Below, piece after piece: positions 10,413 through 20,400 of a DNA stretch of 59,798 bases. The DNA is from Planctomycetota bacterium. GTDB taxonomy: Bacteria > Planctomycetota > Planctomycetia > Pirellulales > UBA1268. Within the stretch, counting starts at the first letter, position 1; each line of letters opens with the position of its first letter. The notes beneath the pieces are model-generated. The model saw only the letters and a list, made by a program, of their open reading frames with translations, made no database searches and had not been told where the DNA came from. Position numbers and translations under genes: made by a program. The stretch is taken from assembly GCA_029978905.1 (NCBI GenBank), contig JAPOIM010000002.1, forward strand, positions 1-59,798. Direction: 5' to 3'.

Positions 10413-13400
10413 GAGGCCGATCGCTCCTCCGCCACACTGCGACGCGTGCGACTGGATTCCGGGACAAACGCGGCGAGCGCCGTTCTCGTCGACGACTGCG
10501 ACACGACCGCAGGTGCCGCCTGTCCGGCAGCGTCAAGAAACGCTGCCGGGGCACGAAGGGCGATGCGGAGCCCCGCGGCCAACACACTCAACAGCAGGCC
10601 TGGTGTGGCTGCTTGCAACACCAGCAGCGCCCGCCAGGGAAAGACCGCTGCGGTGCCCGTGGCCAGAACCGCCAAGACCATCACCACCGCAGGCCGCCGC
10701 ACCAAAGGCCACTGCACGAGCACCAGGCCGATCAACAGCATCGGCCCGGAACAGAGCAGCACGAGCATCCAGGTTGGGAAGATCCACACGCGATTCGACG
10801 CGGGATGCCCCACCCCCGAGAAGACAAGCCTGCGGTCCGCGTAGGGCATCGCTTCTTCGGTGTGGTTCGACGCAGAGGCTGCGGTGGGTGCCACCCATTT
10901 GCGGAGCATGTCGGGCGAGATGATGGCCCTGGGGAGAAACCCAATTGTGTCCCACGCCCATTCCTGTTGGGCCGTCCAGCCCTTGGGGTAGGAGAGCAGG
11001 TGCTCATCCGGGGACAGCCGCACCTCCCAATAGAAGCGTCGCTCCACCGCGCCATTGGGAAACGAGGGAGCCTCGAGCACCGGCGGTTGCAGCCCCGCCG
11101 GACGGTCGCGACGCACCACCACCTCAATGGCGTACTCCCTGACCGTTCCCCCCGCTGAGAGATCGATCACGATTCTCCCGTCGGTGCGGACCGCGTCGGC
11201 CTGCGGACGTCCGTCGAGCAGCACTTCCACGCGCGACGGATCGGCAGGTTCTCCGAGGGCGCCCTGCGGCAGATCGATATCGAGCTGCTCCACCGAGGTC
11301 GCCACGCGATACCGAAACAGGTCTTGCCGCTGGTCGGGCAGGAAGCGGCTCTGGAGCCACGCGGCGTCGACCACGGTTTCCCCAAAACTCAGTGGCTCAG
11401 CCGCGATCGCCAAGCGAATGCTTTCCTGAGGACGGCTCGAGGCCCAGCTTCGTGGAAGCGACGCCCCTTGGACGGCCATCTCTCGCTTCCATGCTTCCCC
11501 CCGGACCTCCACCGCCAGTCCACGGGCAGCTTCGAGCGCCACGGTTTGTTTGCTGAACTGCGCCCCGACAGGCATCACGAGCGGGATGTCTTCGGCCAAC
11601 GTGGTCTCGATCGGCGGAGGCGTGGCGGGCAGTCGGTAGCGGATCGTCAGCTCGCCAGCTCCAAGCAGCGGGACCGGCAGCATCACACGAATCCGCGTCA
11701 GGGGCTCCGTCGTCAGGCCGCCCTCGCCATCGACAGCACTCTCCTCAGGCAAAGCCTCCGTGTCGGGCACGGGGTTCGTGATCGAATCGGGATCGGGAGC
11801 ATCACCTAGGCTCGCCGTGGGCTGCGAGGCGAGCAGCCGGTCTCCTTGACGCACCTCAAGCGTGCCCGAGGCCACGACACTTTCCGGCACCAGCAACTCC
11901 ACGACTTCCAGCGGCACATACGCCACATCAAACCGCAGCGTTTCGTCCACCGCGATCTCCGTCGCCTGCACCTCCAGCCGGGTGGTGATCGAGGCGGCAA
12001 CACGACGGGGCAAAAAGCGACGACTGGCTGCGAACTGCCCGGTCGGCCCATCGAGCCGGTAGGCGATCGCGATGTTCTCAGGCCGCCCCGCCGCCCCACT
12101 GGCATCCGTCTTCAACAGAGGCGGGAGCGGATCGCTGGTGCGGCTCGCCGTAGGAGACGACACCTGCCGCACGAGGCCTTGGATCGCATCAGCGTCAGGC
12201 GTGAGTTCGATGTCGCTCTCAGGGAGAATCACGACCGACGCCGGGCCGACGAGATCGGCAACCGGGGCAGGAAAGGTCCACTCCACGCGCTCTGCATCCC
12301 GGTCCACCGCCCGGGCAGCACGAATCTCAATCACGGCATCGCCGCTGAGCCCCTGCACGAAGGGAATCTCAAGCATCCCCTCACTCTCGATCATGGCCGC
12401 CGTGTCCACGAGGCCTGCGGGGCCCACATCTTCCAACTCCCAACCGTCGAGTTGCACGCGAAACTGTGTGATCGGCGCCCCTCGCACCGCCACGCGGAGC
12501 CGTGCCTCAAGCTCGATCCGCGTGGCAGCCACCCGCACGCGGTATTCCGGTTCGACCACCACGCGGCTGCGAAGCGGCCGCACACTCAGCGGCAGGCTCG
12601 CCGGCTGCGCGTCAAAGGCAAACGCAGCCACGCAACCACGGCGACGAAGGGCGAGCGATGGATCAACCCGCCGCATCGGGCCATCGGGGCTCCAGTCAAG
12701 CTGCCAGTCCCCTTCTACGACCACACTCACCTGCCCCCACTGTCGCCAGACGGGAATCTCGCCGATCCGAAATCCGAGGACCTCCAGTGAGCGGCCGTCC
12801 GGCTCCACCGGCGCCTCGCAGCTCAACTCGATCACGGCTTTCCCTGCAGGATCGGGGTCGACGGCGACCACGGCGATGGGAGCCGCATCGGTTCCCTGCA
12901 GCGCCACCAACCCCGTCGGCGCAGCCAAGGCTTCGAGTTTGGCAAACGCTGGCAGATCGAGGGTGAGCACCCGACGACCTGGCGGGAGGTGCTCCAGCTC
13001 AATCACCGCTTCGGTCTTCGCTTGTCGGCCGTTGATCGTCACGACCACATCCGACGTCGCGTGCGGGGCGGCGGCGAGAGGTTCCAGGAGCGTCCGCTCC
13101 GATGAGAGTCGCACCCGCGTGGGGCCCACCAACCCCACCAGCGACGCCGTGCTGCCACCATCGGCCTCGGCGACCACACGAGGCGGAAGCCCAACAGGCT
13201 CGACCGCCACCTCTGGCTCAGCGAGCGGCGACACCACTGTCAGCTGCGAGGCATTCGCGCGAGGCACATCGAGTGCCAACTGGACCGTTCCCGCCGTGCG
13301 TTCCACCGGCAGTTTGCCGGTGAGCACCACTCGGTGACGCGTGCCGGGCTCCCCCTGAAACCAGCCACGGTAGCCACTCTCCTCGGCATCGGCATCCAAA

Positions 13401-14140
13401 AGGAACCGGCCGGCCGGCCCTTCCAGCGTTTCGTGGGTCGGGACTTCGGTGAACAGCGCCTCGGAGAGCTCAAGCGGAAGTCCTACCCAACCGGTGGCGG
13501 CCTGCACGACCGTCAGTTCGATCCGCAGGCTGCCGGGCCCATCAGCGGGGCCAGAGGCTGCCGGCGTTTCAGATGTCTCTTCCTCCTCGCCCAAGTCGGC
13601 CACATCGGCTGGTGCGGGGCGAAGATTCACCTGCATGTCGAGCCGCTCGAGCACCGCCTGCGGCGCGGAGGGCAGTTTGGGCATGCCCTCTCGCAGCCGT
13701 AGCAACTCGACAAAGTCGCGGTATTGAAAACCGGGCACGGGCACGAGTCGGCCAGCTTCATTCTCCAAGTAATAGAGTTCGGGCTCGATCTCACGGATTG
13801 CGGGCTCGGTCTCCACGACCGGCAGCGGCGAAGCAGTTGGAGACGGTGGAAGAGGGGCAGCCTCGCTCTCCGTCGCCTCCTCGGCGGACGGGGCGTCTGC
13901 TGTCGTGAGCGGCGTGGTGGCAATGCTACTGCCCGTCGGCGACGCGACGGCAGCGGGGCCGCTCCCTTCGCCGCGCTGCCCCAAGGCCACGTTCGTCACG
14001 AAGGAGCAGCCGAGCGCGATCGCGAAGGCCAGCGTCCACAGGACCGTCGGCTGGCGTGTGGGGGCAGACCTTCTGCGAGCCCCAGCCTCCCTCAAGCCCG
14101 GGTGGTCCACGGCCGGAGATCGATGCGCGTCATTTCTCAT
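10409..14140 (-). CDS. Large membrane-anchored exported protein, 1243 residues
   Basis: No family recognised. The open frame continues upstream to 14503, but that part overlaps the inositol-monophosphatase gene antiparallel to nothing useful and reads as Arg/Gly-rich filler, so I place the start at the ATG at 14140 (MRNDAHRSPAV). A hydrophobic segment at about 31-53 is a signal peptide or anchor. A linker rich in Ser, Pro and Glu follows, then the motif RLVPVPGFQYRDFVELL, which resembles the opening of both halves of the next gene. Long beta-rich domains then lead to a C-terminal block of three or four membrane segments at about 1117-1195. Its stop overlaps the GTG of the 2024-residue gene by four bases, which suggests coupled translation and joint action at the cell envelope. 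Confidence 0.75.
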   Translation of the reverse strand: MRNDAHRSPAVDHPGLREAGARRRSAPTRQPTVLWTLAFAIALGCSFVTNVALGQRGEGSGPAAVASPTGSSIATTPLTTADAPSAEEATESEAAPLPPSPTASPLPVVETEPAIREIEPELYYLENEAGRLVPVPGFQYRDFVELLRLREGMPKLPSAPQAVLERLDMQVNLRPAPADVADLGEEEETSETPAASGPADGPGSLRIELTVVQAATGWVGLPLELSEALFTEVPTHETLEGPAGRFLLDADAEESGYRGWFQGEPGTRHRVVLTGKLPVERTAGTVQLALDVPRANASQLTVVSPLAEPEVAVEPVGLPPRVVAEADGGSTASLVGLVGPTRVRLSSERTLLEPLAAAPHATSDVVVTINGRQAKTEAVIELEHLPPGRRVLTLDLPAFAKLEALAAPTGLVALQGTDAAPIAVVAVDPDPAGKAVIELSCEAPVEPDGRSLEVLGFRIGEIPVWRQWGQVSVVVEGDWQLDWSPDGPMRRVDPSLALRRRGCVAAFAFDAQPASLPLSVRPLRSRVVVEPEYRVRVAATRIELEARLRVAVRGAPITQFRVQLDGWELEDVGPAGLVDTAAMIESEGMLEIPFVQGLSGDAVIEIRAARAVDRDAERVEWTFPAPVADLVGPASVVILPESDIELTPDADAIQGLVRQVSSPTASRTSDPLPPLLKTDASGAAGRPENIAIAYRLDGPTGQFAASRRFLPRRVAASITTRLEVQATEIAVDETLRFDVAYVPLEVVELLVPESVVASGTLEVRQGDRLLASQPTASLGDAPDPDSITNPVPDTEALPEESAVDGEGGLTTEPLTRIRVMLPVPLLGAGELTIRYRLPATPPPIETTLAEDIPLVMPVGAQFSKQTVALEAARGLAVEVRGEAWKREMAVQGASLPRSWASSRPQESIRLAIAAEPLSFGETVVDAAWLQSRFLPDQRQDLFRYRVATSVEQLDIDLPQGALGEPADPSRVEVLLDGRPQADAVRTDGRIVIDLSAGGTVREYAIEVVVRRDRPAGLQPPVLEAPSFPNGAVERRFYWEVRLSPDEHLLSYPKGWTAQQEWAWDTIGFLPRAIISPDMLRKWVAPTAASASNHTEEAMPYADRRLVFSGVGHPASNRVWIFPTWMLVLLCSGPMLLIGLVLVQWPLVRRPAVVMVLAVLATGTAAVFPWRALLVLQAATPGLLLSVLAAGLRIALRAPAAFLDAAGQAAPAVVSQSSTRTALAAFVPESSRTRRSVAEERSAS

Positions 14141-14298
14141 GTCTCTGGAGCCTACCTCGCCCTTCTCAACGACGCACGAAGATCCAGGACGCTTCGCCCC
14201 ACCGAAATCACAGGAAGAGCCTTCTCTCCCTTCCGAAACGCGCAAACCCCTACAACCGCACCGCCGTCCAGCCCGGCTCCGCCGCGAACGGCCGGCAA

Positions 14299-15126
14299 TC
14301 AGCCCGCCGTCATCAGATCGCGAAGCGTGACGAGTAAGGGTGCGGTACTGGCCGCGAGGAACGCGGGATTCGCCAGCGGCACCGTTTCCCCTGGCTCTCC
14401 GCCAGGACTCCCCGGGGGAATCAACGGCGCGGTGAACCCGCCCGCCTCCTGCACCAGCAAGAGCCCCGCCGCCACATCCCAACTGGCGATGCGGCGCGCC
14501 CAAAACGCGTCGAGCCGCCCCGCAGCCAGGTAGGCCAGGTTGAGCGCCGACGAACCGCTGCGGCGAACTGCCCGCAGGTGTGGAAGCACCGCAAGGAAGT
14601 CCCGCACGGCCAGGGAATCACGCTCTGACTGCGCGGGGAAACTGATGGCGGCGAGCGCCTCAGTGGGCTCTTCGGTGGCGGTGACACGCAGCCGGCTGCC
14701 ATTGAGCCAGGCTCCATGCCCTGCGCGAGCGGTGAAACACTCATTCGCCACCGGGTCGTAGATCGCCCCAACGAGCAACCGGTCTCCCTCCGCAAGCGCC
14801 ACCGACACGCAGTAGGCCGGGTAGCCATGCACATAGTTGGTGGTGCCATCGAGCGGATCGACCACCCAGCGGACCGCATGCTCCTGCTCAGCGTCCGAGG
14901 CCCCTGGCAGGCTCTCCTCGCCTTCGAAGCCAAAGTCAGGAAACGCCGACGTCACCAACTGTCGGATTTCGGTTTGGCTCGCGAGGTCGGCCTCGGTCAC
15001 CAGGTCCCGCGGCCCCTTGGACGACACCGCAAACCGCCCACGCCACGACTGCAGCACCGCCGCTCCTGCCCGAGCAGCCTCTTCACAGACACGCAAATGG
15101 TCTTCACTTGGCTCGATCGACGACAC
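14299..15126 (-). CDS. Inositol monophosphatase family protein
   Basis: A 275-residue magnesium-dependent phosphatase of the IMPase/SuhB/HisN superfamily. Metal and phosphate motifs are complete: the EGEES loop near residue 70, WVVDPLDGTTNYVHG near 87-101, and WDVAAGLLLVQEAGG near the C-terminus. Family members hydrolyse myo-inositol phosphate, histidinol phosphate or related sugar phosphates. Sequence alone does not separate these, and no histidine or inositol gene is adjacent. It is divergent from the gene at 15309, with a 182-base intergenic region, and upstream of the giant-protein pair on the same strand. Confidence 0.85.
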   Translation of the reverse strand: MSSIEPSEDHLRVCEEAARAGAAVLQSWRGRFAVSSKGPRDLVTEADLASQTEIRQLVTSAFPDFGFEGEESLPGASDAEQEHAVRWVVDPLDGTTNYVHGYPAYCVSVALAEGDRLLVGAIYDPVANECFTARAGHGAWLNGSRLRVTATEEPTEALAAISFPAQSERDSLAVRDFLAVLPHLRAVRRSGSSALNLAYLAAGRLDAFWARRIASWDVAAGLLLVQEAGGFTAPLIPPGSPGGEPGETVPLANPAFLAASTAPLLVTLRDLMTAG

Positions 15127-15308
15127 GCAAACTCCCCGGCCTGGCGGTTGGAGAAATCAGGAAAAACACCTCCGGCAGTTTACCGCGTTCTCAAATTGAT
15201 GGCGTGGACCCGGTCGCAAGACTGGGCAGATGGTCTATCTTGAGAGGCCGAAGGATGCCGAATCCGGCCCACGAGCGCCGCGTGTGACTTGAGGAACCCT
15301 GCCCTACC

Positions 15309-16049
15309 ATGACTGCGACTCCCCCCGTGCAGGCTGCTTGCGAACCTTCGCCCTGGACCCTTTCGGCAGACCACTCGGTGGCGGCGAGCGCGGGCACGCG
15401 ACTGAATCTCACCGACGCCTCAACGGGCCTGATCGTTGACGAAGGCGTGCAGGTGCTCGGTCTGCGGCTTCCGGCAGGCTGCGGTCCGGTGGAGGCGTGG
15501 GCCCGCGGAGCGGATCTGACCGCCGTGTATGAGCCGAGCGACGAACGGCAGTTGCGGATCACCGCCATGTGGCGAATGGGGCCCGCCTCACCGGCGACGA
15601 GCGACATCCGCTGGTGGCAGATGGTGCTCTCTTCGCAGACCTCGCTCCTCACGAGCAGTGCCGAACTCGCCGTGCTCTCCACGATCCGCGGCGAACACGC
15701 CACCGTCGCAGGCCGTTGGACTGGCGAGACCGTCGCGTGGGAAGGGCCCAGCGAGCAGGCCGCGACCTGCCTGCAGGTGAACTCCCGCACGACGGAAGGC
15801 CGCACGCGGAGCGTCGTGATCGCGATCCACCCGGATGATCCGGGGGCGATCGATCAGCATGCCCTTGAGGATGGGTCGCTGCAGGTGTGCTGCCGGCTCT
15901 TTCCGAGCAACGTGGAGAAGGGTGTGCTCCTCCGCAGCCGAATCCTCGTGGCACTCGGGCCGGACGCACCTCCGCAGCAGGCGGCTGGCGATTGGTCGGC
16001 GAACCTTCTCCGCCAGTTCGCCGGGTCCCCACCGGTGCTGACCGCGTAG
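15309..16049 (+). CDS. Conserved-looking protein of unknown function
   Basis: A 246-residue protein that I do not recognise. It has no signal peptide or membrane helix and is probably cytosolic. The sequence alternates short beta-like stretches (VEAWARGADLTAVYEP, LRITAMWRMG) typical of an all-beta fold and has many Trp residues. Codon use matches its neighbours, with strong G/C at third positions, so it is likely a real gene. It lies 157 bases before the degenerate SbcD-like gene on the same strand. Whether the two are co-transcribed cannot be told. Confidence 0.6.
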   Translation: MTATPPVQAACEPSPWTLSADHSVAASAGTRLNLTDASTGLIVDEGVQVLGLRLPAGCGPVEAWARGADLTAVYEPSDERQLRITAMWRMGPASPATSDIRWWQMVLSSQTSLLTSSAELAVLSTIRGEHATVAGRWTGETVAWEGPSEQAATCLQVNSRTTEGRTRSVVIAIHPDDPGAIDQHALEDGSLQVCCRLFPSNVEKGVLLRSRILVALGPDAPPQQAAGDWSANLLRQFAGSPPVLTA

Positions 16050-16205
16050 ACAACCACCTCTAGGCCTGCCTGCACACGCTGCCCGCAAACTCTGCGCACC
16101 TTGCCGATTTTCACCTTGGTGCCTCGAACCGCGTCCGGCTAGGCTTTCGCGTCTGTGGCGGGTGGACCGCCGCGTTTCCATGCCACCGCGAGGAGTTTTC
16201 CACCC

Positions 16206-17366
16206 GTGGCCGCTGCAGAGATTGTGTTTGCGTTCGATGCCCGCATCGATCAGCCGCCCTGCCCTGTCGACATGCCTCGTGATCGACGGCAGCGGTTCGC
16301 CAAGGCCGCCATGTCTGCCCTCGACGCGGCGTTTGCCGACGCCACGAACCGAAAGGCGCGGGCGCTCGTGCTCTTCGGCGACGTGCTCGACCCCAGTCGC
16401 GTGAGCCCCGCCCAAGCCGCCGACCTCGCCGACACGATCGAGGCGTTTGCCGCCGAAGGCCGCGTCGTGGTCGCCACTGCCTCCACCCGCGAAGCCGCCG
16501 AAGAACTCGCCACCGCGCTCGGCGAACCGCCCGGGCTACACGTCCTCACGCCCCGCTCGCCCGTCCGACTTCCCCACGGAAGCCTGACGGTGGAGTTGGC
16601 CTGCGACACTCCGTACGACGTGGTGGTGACCACCATCGTCGCGCCCTTGCTTGACCGTCCGCACATCGAAGAGGCCGAGAGTGCGAGCAGCTCGCGACCT
16701 CAGGTGGTCGCGCGGGGCATCGTGTGTGGGCAGAGGGATCGCACTCGTCGGCAACTCCCGGAGGCCAGTCCGCACGAAACGCTCTGGACCCTGCCCTCGC
16801 TCCAGCCCCGCAATCGGCACGAGCATGGACCGGGCGTGGCCGCCTCGCTCGCGATCTCCTCGGAGGGGCGCCTTGGAGACTTCTCGGTGGTTCCCACGGC
16901 CGTGGTGAGTTGGCAGGACGTGCGCACGGTCTGCTCCGCCACCGAGCAGGAAGAGGAACTGTCGGCGACCGCCGCAGCAGAAATGGAGCAGGCGGTGAGT
17001 CGCTGCCAAACGCCGCTGGTGATCACGCGGTTGCTCGTGGACTGCGAGGGCAACGCGGAAAGGCGTGGTCGTGTGTCGCGAATGGCACACGCGGTCCTCG
17101 CCGAGATGCGGCAACTTCTGGAAACCTCCCCGGTCGACGCGGGCACCACGCTTGCCTGGTGCGAGCAGGTTGAAGCCGATCCCGCAGAGTCTCTCGACCC
17201 GATCGCCGAAGCGGAGGACATCGGCGGGAGCCAGCGGTTCCCTGCCATGCTCGCGGAGGAAGCGGCCACCTGGCCGCTCGATTCGGCAGGTGACGAGCGG
17301 GTGGACCCGGCTGCCGTGGTGCGTGAGGCCGCCTGGATGACGCTGGAACTTCTCAACGACGACTGA
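16206..17366 (+). CDS. Degenerate SbcD/YhaO-like metallophosphoesterase-fold protein
   Basis: A 386-residue protein from the GTG at 16206, chosen because AGGAG lies ten bases upstream; the frame is open back to another GTG at 16155. It follows the layout of Mre11/SbcD/YhaO nucleases. An opening strand IVFAFDARID sits where family members have a D-x-H motif. A strand and GDVLD sit where GDxxD is expected. VVVATAST replaces the GNHD motif, RGIVCGQRD the GHxH motif, and a region ending FSVVPTAVVSW matches the capping-domain join. Most catalytic His and Asn residues are missing, so it is probably not a nuclease. The next gene encodes the matching YhaN/SbcC-like ATPase, 42 bases away, which strongly supports the family call. 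Confidence 0.55.
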   Translation: MAAAEIVFAFDARIDQPPCPVDMPRDRRQRFAKAAMSALDAAFADATNRKARALVLFGDVLDPSRVSPAQAADLADTIEAFAAEGRVVVATASTREAAEELATALGEPPGLHVLTPRSPVRLPHGSLTVELACDTPYDVVVTTIVAPLLDRPHIEEAESASSSRPQVVARGIVCGQRDRTRRQLPEASPHETLWTLPSLQPRNRHEHGPGVAASLAISSEGRLGDFSVVPTAVVSWQDVRTVCSATEQEEELSATAAAEMEQAVSRCQTPLVITRLLVDCEGNAERRGRVSRMAHAVLAEMRQLLETSPVDAGTTLAWCEQVEADPAESLDPIAEAEDIGGSQRFPAMLAEEAATWPLDSAGDERVDPAAVVREAAWMTLELLNDD

Positions 17367-17408
17367 GCCTCGACAGACACCCGTGCTCTGACGACAGGAG
17401 CCCTTGCC

Positions 17409-20400
17409 ATGGATATCGAAAAGCTGGAAATCGGCCGGTTTGGCTGTCTGCAGGATCTGCACGTCGACGACCTTGGGCCCGGCGTGCATGTGTTCCACGG
17501 CACGAACGAGACCGGCAAGACGACGCTGCTTGAGTTTGTCCGCGGGATGCTCTTTGGCTTCGGCTCGCTCGCCCGTCGAGGTGTGATCGACAACGATGTC
17601 GACAACGCAGGGCAGCTCTCCGTGCGGCCCGTTGTGGATGGCCGGCTCTGGAAGGTTCTGCGACGGCGCGTGGCAGGCACACCTCTGCACGGGAAGACCG
17701 CGCTCGACGAACTGCTCATCGAAGACGACGCAGGCCGACAGCACGTGCGGACCTCGCTGGAGGAATGGACCGGCGGCCTCGACGAAGCGTCGTATGTGTC
17801 GGTGATGGCCTTTGGCCTCGACGAGTTGCACGAACTCTCCTCACTGCAAGCCGCGGGCTGCGGAGGCCGGCTCTACGAACTCGCCGGCGGGCTCGACCGC
17901 GGCCACGTGTTTCGCGTGATGGAGAATCTGCGGACTGCCATCGAACGAGCCGACAGCCACGACCCAACCGTCTCCCCGCTGGCCGCTCTCGAGCGACGCC
18001 TGGACCAGGTGTGCGAACGGATTGAAGCCGCAGGGCGGCCGGCCCTGGCCCGCGGGCGGCAGGTGGCCGATGGGCGGCGGCTACGCGGGGAGATCGCGAC
18101 CCTCGAACCCCGTCTTGCCGACGTGACCCTCGAAGAAGAGCGGCTGCTGTCGGCGATCGACCTTGAACCACTCGTGGGCGAGTTGGCGGAAGCCCGCGAG
18201 GCCCTGCGACGGTTTGACCCGGATGATCTCGTCCACCCTGACGTGCGCCGCTGGCGTCGCTACGACAAGCGCCGCCGCCGTGTGCAGCGGATGGTCCAGA
18301 CCAAACAGGACGTGCGACGTCGCACGGCCGCGCAAGGGAAGCAGCTCCCCAAGCCCTCGGCGGTGTGGCAGAAGCGGAGGCTGATTCGTCCCCTGCTTGA
18401 CGACGAACCTCGCCTCGAGCGGCTGACGGCCGAAACGGCCCGCGCGGAAACGGCTGCCTTGCTTGCCGCGCGGCGGTTTGGCGAGGAGCTCGGCAGCCTC
18501 GGGCTCTCACGACTGGTCGACGACGACACCGCCGCCTCCCACCGCGGCTCGCTCTTACCACCGGGTTTCAGCTCGGCGTTTCGTTCGCTGCGCAAGAAGA
18601 GCAAGGCCTGCGCCGTGGCCACCCGCGCGGTTCGCGAGGCGGCCACTGGAGTGGCGGCGATCAAACGGGAGATGGGCCCCAGAGGCAAGGAGGCCTCGTC
18701 CGACCGGGCTGCAGCAAGTCACCAACTTGCCGAACAGCTCGAACGCGTGGCAACACTCGAGTCGCTCATCCGCAAACGGCAAAACAGCGGCGACCAGCTC
18801 AGCGATGTCGAGCGTTCGATCGAACGGCTGGAGCACGACGTGCGCGAGCGGCTCGAGGGCCAGGTGCTTCCCTCCGGCATGCTCACCACGCTCGGGACAG
18901 CGTTTAGCGTAGGCATCGGACTGCTGCTCTCCGGCCTTTTCCTGCCGGCAGAGGTCACTGGCTCGATGGCCTACGCGATGGCGGCGATTGGACTTGCGGG
19001 CGCGGGTGTGGCGGGAGCCACAACCCGGGCGCTCGACCGTTCGGGGGCGGCACGGGGAGGGGCTGCCAAGAACCAACTCGCCACGGCACATCGTCAGCGA
19101 CAGTCGATTCTCGGAAACGTCGCGGACCTTGATGCCCGCCTCGCATCCGACACACACGAGTCTCTCGAGGTGCGTCTATCGAAAGCCCAGGCGGAGCGGG
19201 GCCGACTGGAAGCGGAAGCGACACGCCTGGCAAATTTGAGTGACCCTGCCGACCGCCTGGCGGAGGCCCAAGCCCGTCTGGAACAGGCCCGTCACGACAG
19301 CGACCACGTCCGCAACCGATGGCGGCGGAGCCTCGATTCACGAGGCTTTCCCTCCTCGCTGACCCCGCGAGCCTTTCGCGAACTCGCCCAACATCGCCGC
19401 CATCTCGAAACGCTCGATGAAGAACGGAGACGTGCGGTGGAAGATGCCCGCGGCACGCGAGAAGACCTGACCACCGTCTCACTCCCGATTGAGCAGGCGG
19501 TGGCCGCGCTCGACCTCGACGAGGAAGGGCTCACCCCAATCGAACAGTTGGCCGTGCTCCGCGAACGCCTCGCCGCCGAACAAGCACTCGTCCGTCGGCG
19601 CACGCGCGTGCGTCGCGCCTTTGTTCGCGCCCGCCATGGACACCGCCTCGCGGTGCGGCGGCTCAAGGGCGTCAACGCCCGCATCGCAGACCTGCTTCGT
19701 CGCTGGGATGTGGAAAGCGATGACGCCTTCCTCTCGAAGGCCGATCGCCGCCAGGCCTACGATGCTGCCGTGGAGCGACTCCAGCAGAGCGAGCAGGCCG
19801 TGGCCGACGCGCGGCGAGCGCTCCCCCAGGAGAGCCTGACCGTGATCGACACGTGGCTCGCCGAATCGGAGGCCCACCCGCTGGACGAGCGGGCCCAGGA
19901 GGCGTCGGCAAGGCGGGACCAACTGGCCGCGAGCCTGCGAGACCTTCGCGAACGGCTGGCGGGTGTGGCGGCAGTCGCCGAGGCGACGCGCAACGACCGC
20001 ACGCTCGAACCGCTCCAGTCGGAACAGGCAGAGATCGAGGAGGAACTGGCATTCCACCGGCGTCGGCGAGTCGCCCTGCAGACGGCTCTCGAGATTCTCA
20101 CCGAAACGCGCCGCAGGTTTTTGGAAGAACACCAGCCGCCCGTTCTCCTCGAAGCGTCCACCTGGCTGGAGCGGCTCACGGGAAGCCGATATCGGCAGAT
20201 CACGGCTGTGGCCGACGATGCGGTGCTGATGATTGAAGACAGCGACGGCGTCCGCTGGCAGCCGGAGCGTCTCAGCCGGGGCACCCGTGAGCAGGTGTTT
20301 TTGGCCCTGCGTCTGGCCCTGGTGGCCGATCTTGAGCGGGCAGGCGTGCACCTGCCACTGATCATGGACGACGCGCTCGTCAACTTTGACGATGAGCGGG

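Noticed and set aside
14141..14503. N-terminal extension of the 1243-residue protein to 14503
   Set aside because: It overlaps the end of the inositol-monophosphatase gene on the same strand and has Arg/Gly-rich sequence. A signal-like N-terminus follows from the ATG at 14140.
16536..17831. Minus-strand open frame opposite the SbcD-like and YhaN-like genes
   Set aside because: Composition is His/Arg-rich with no domain, and the plus-strand genes have clear motifs.
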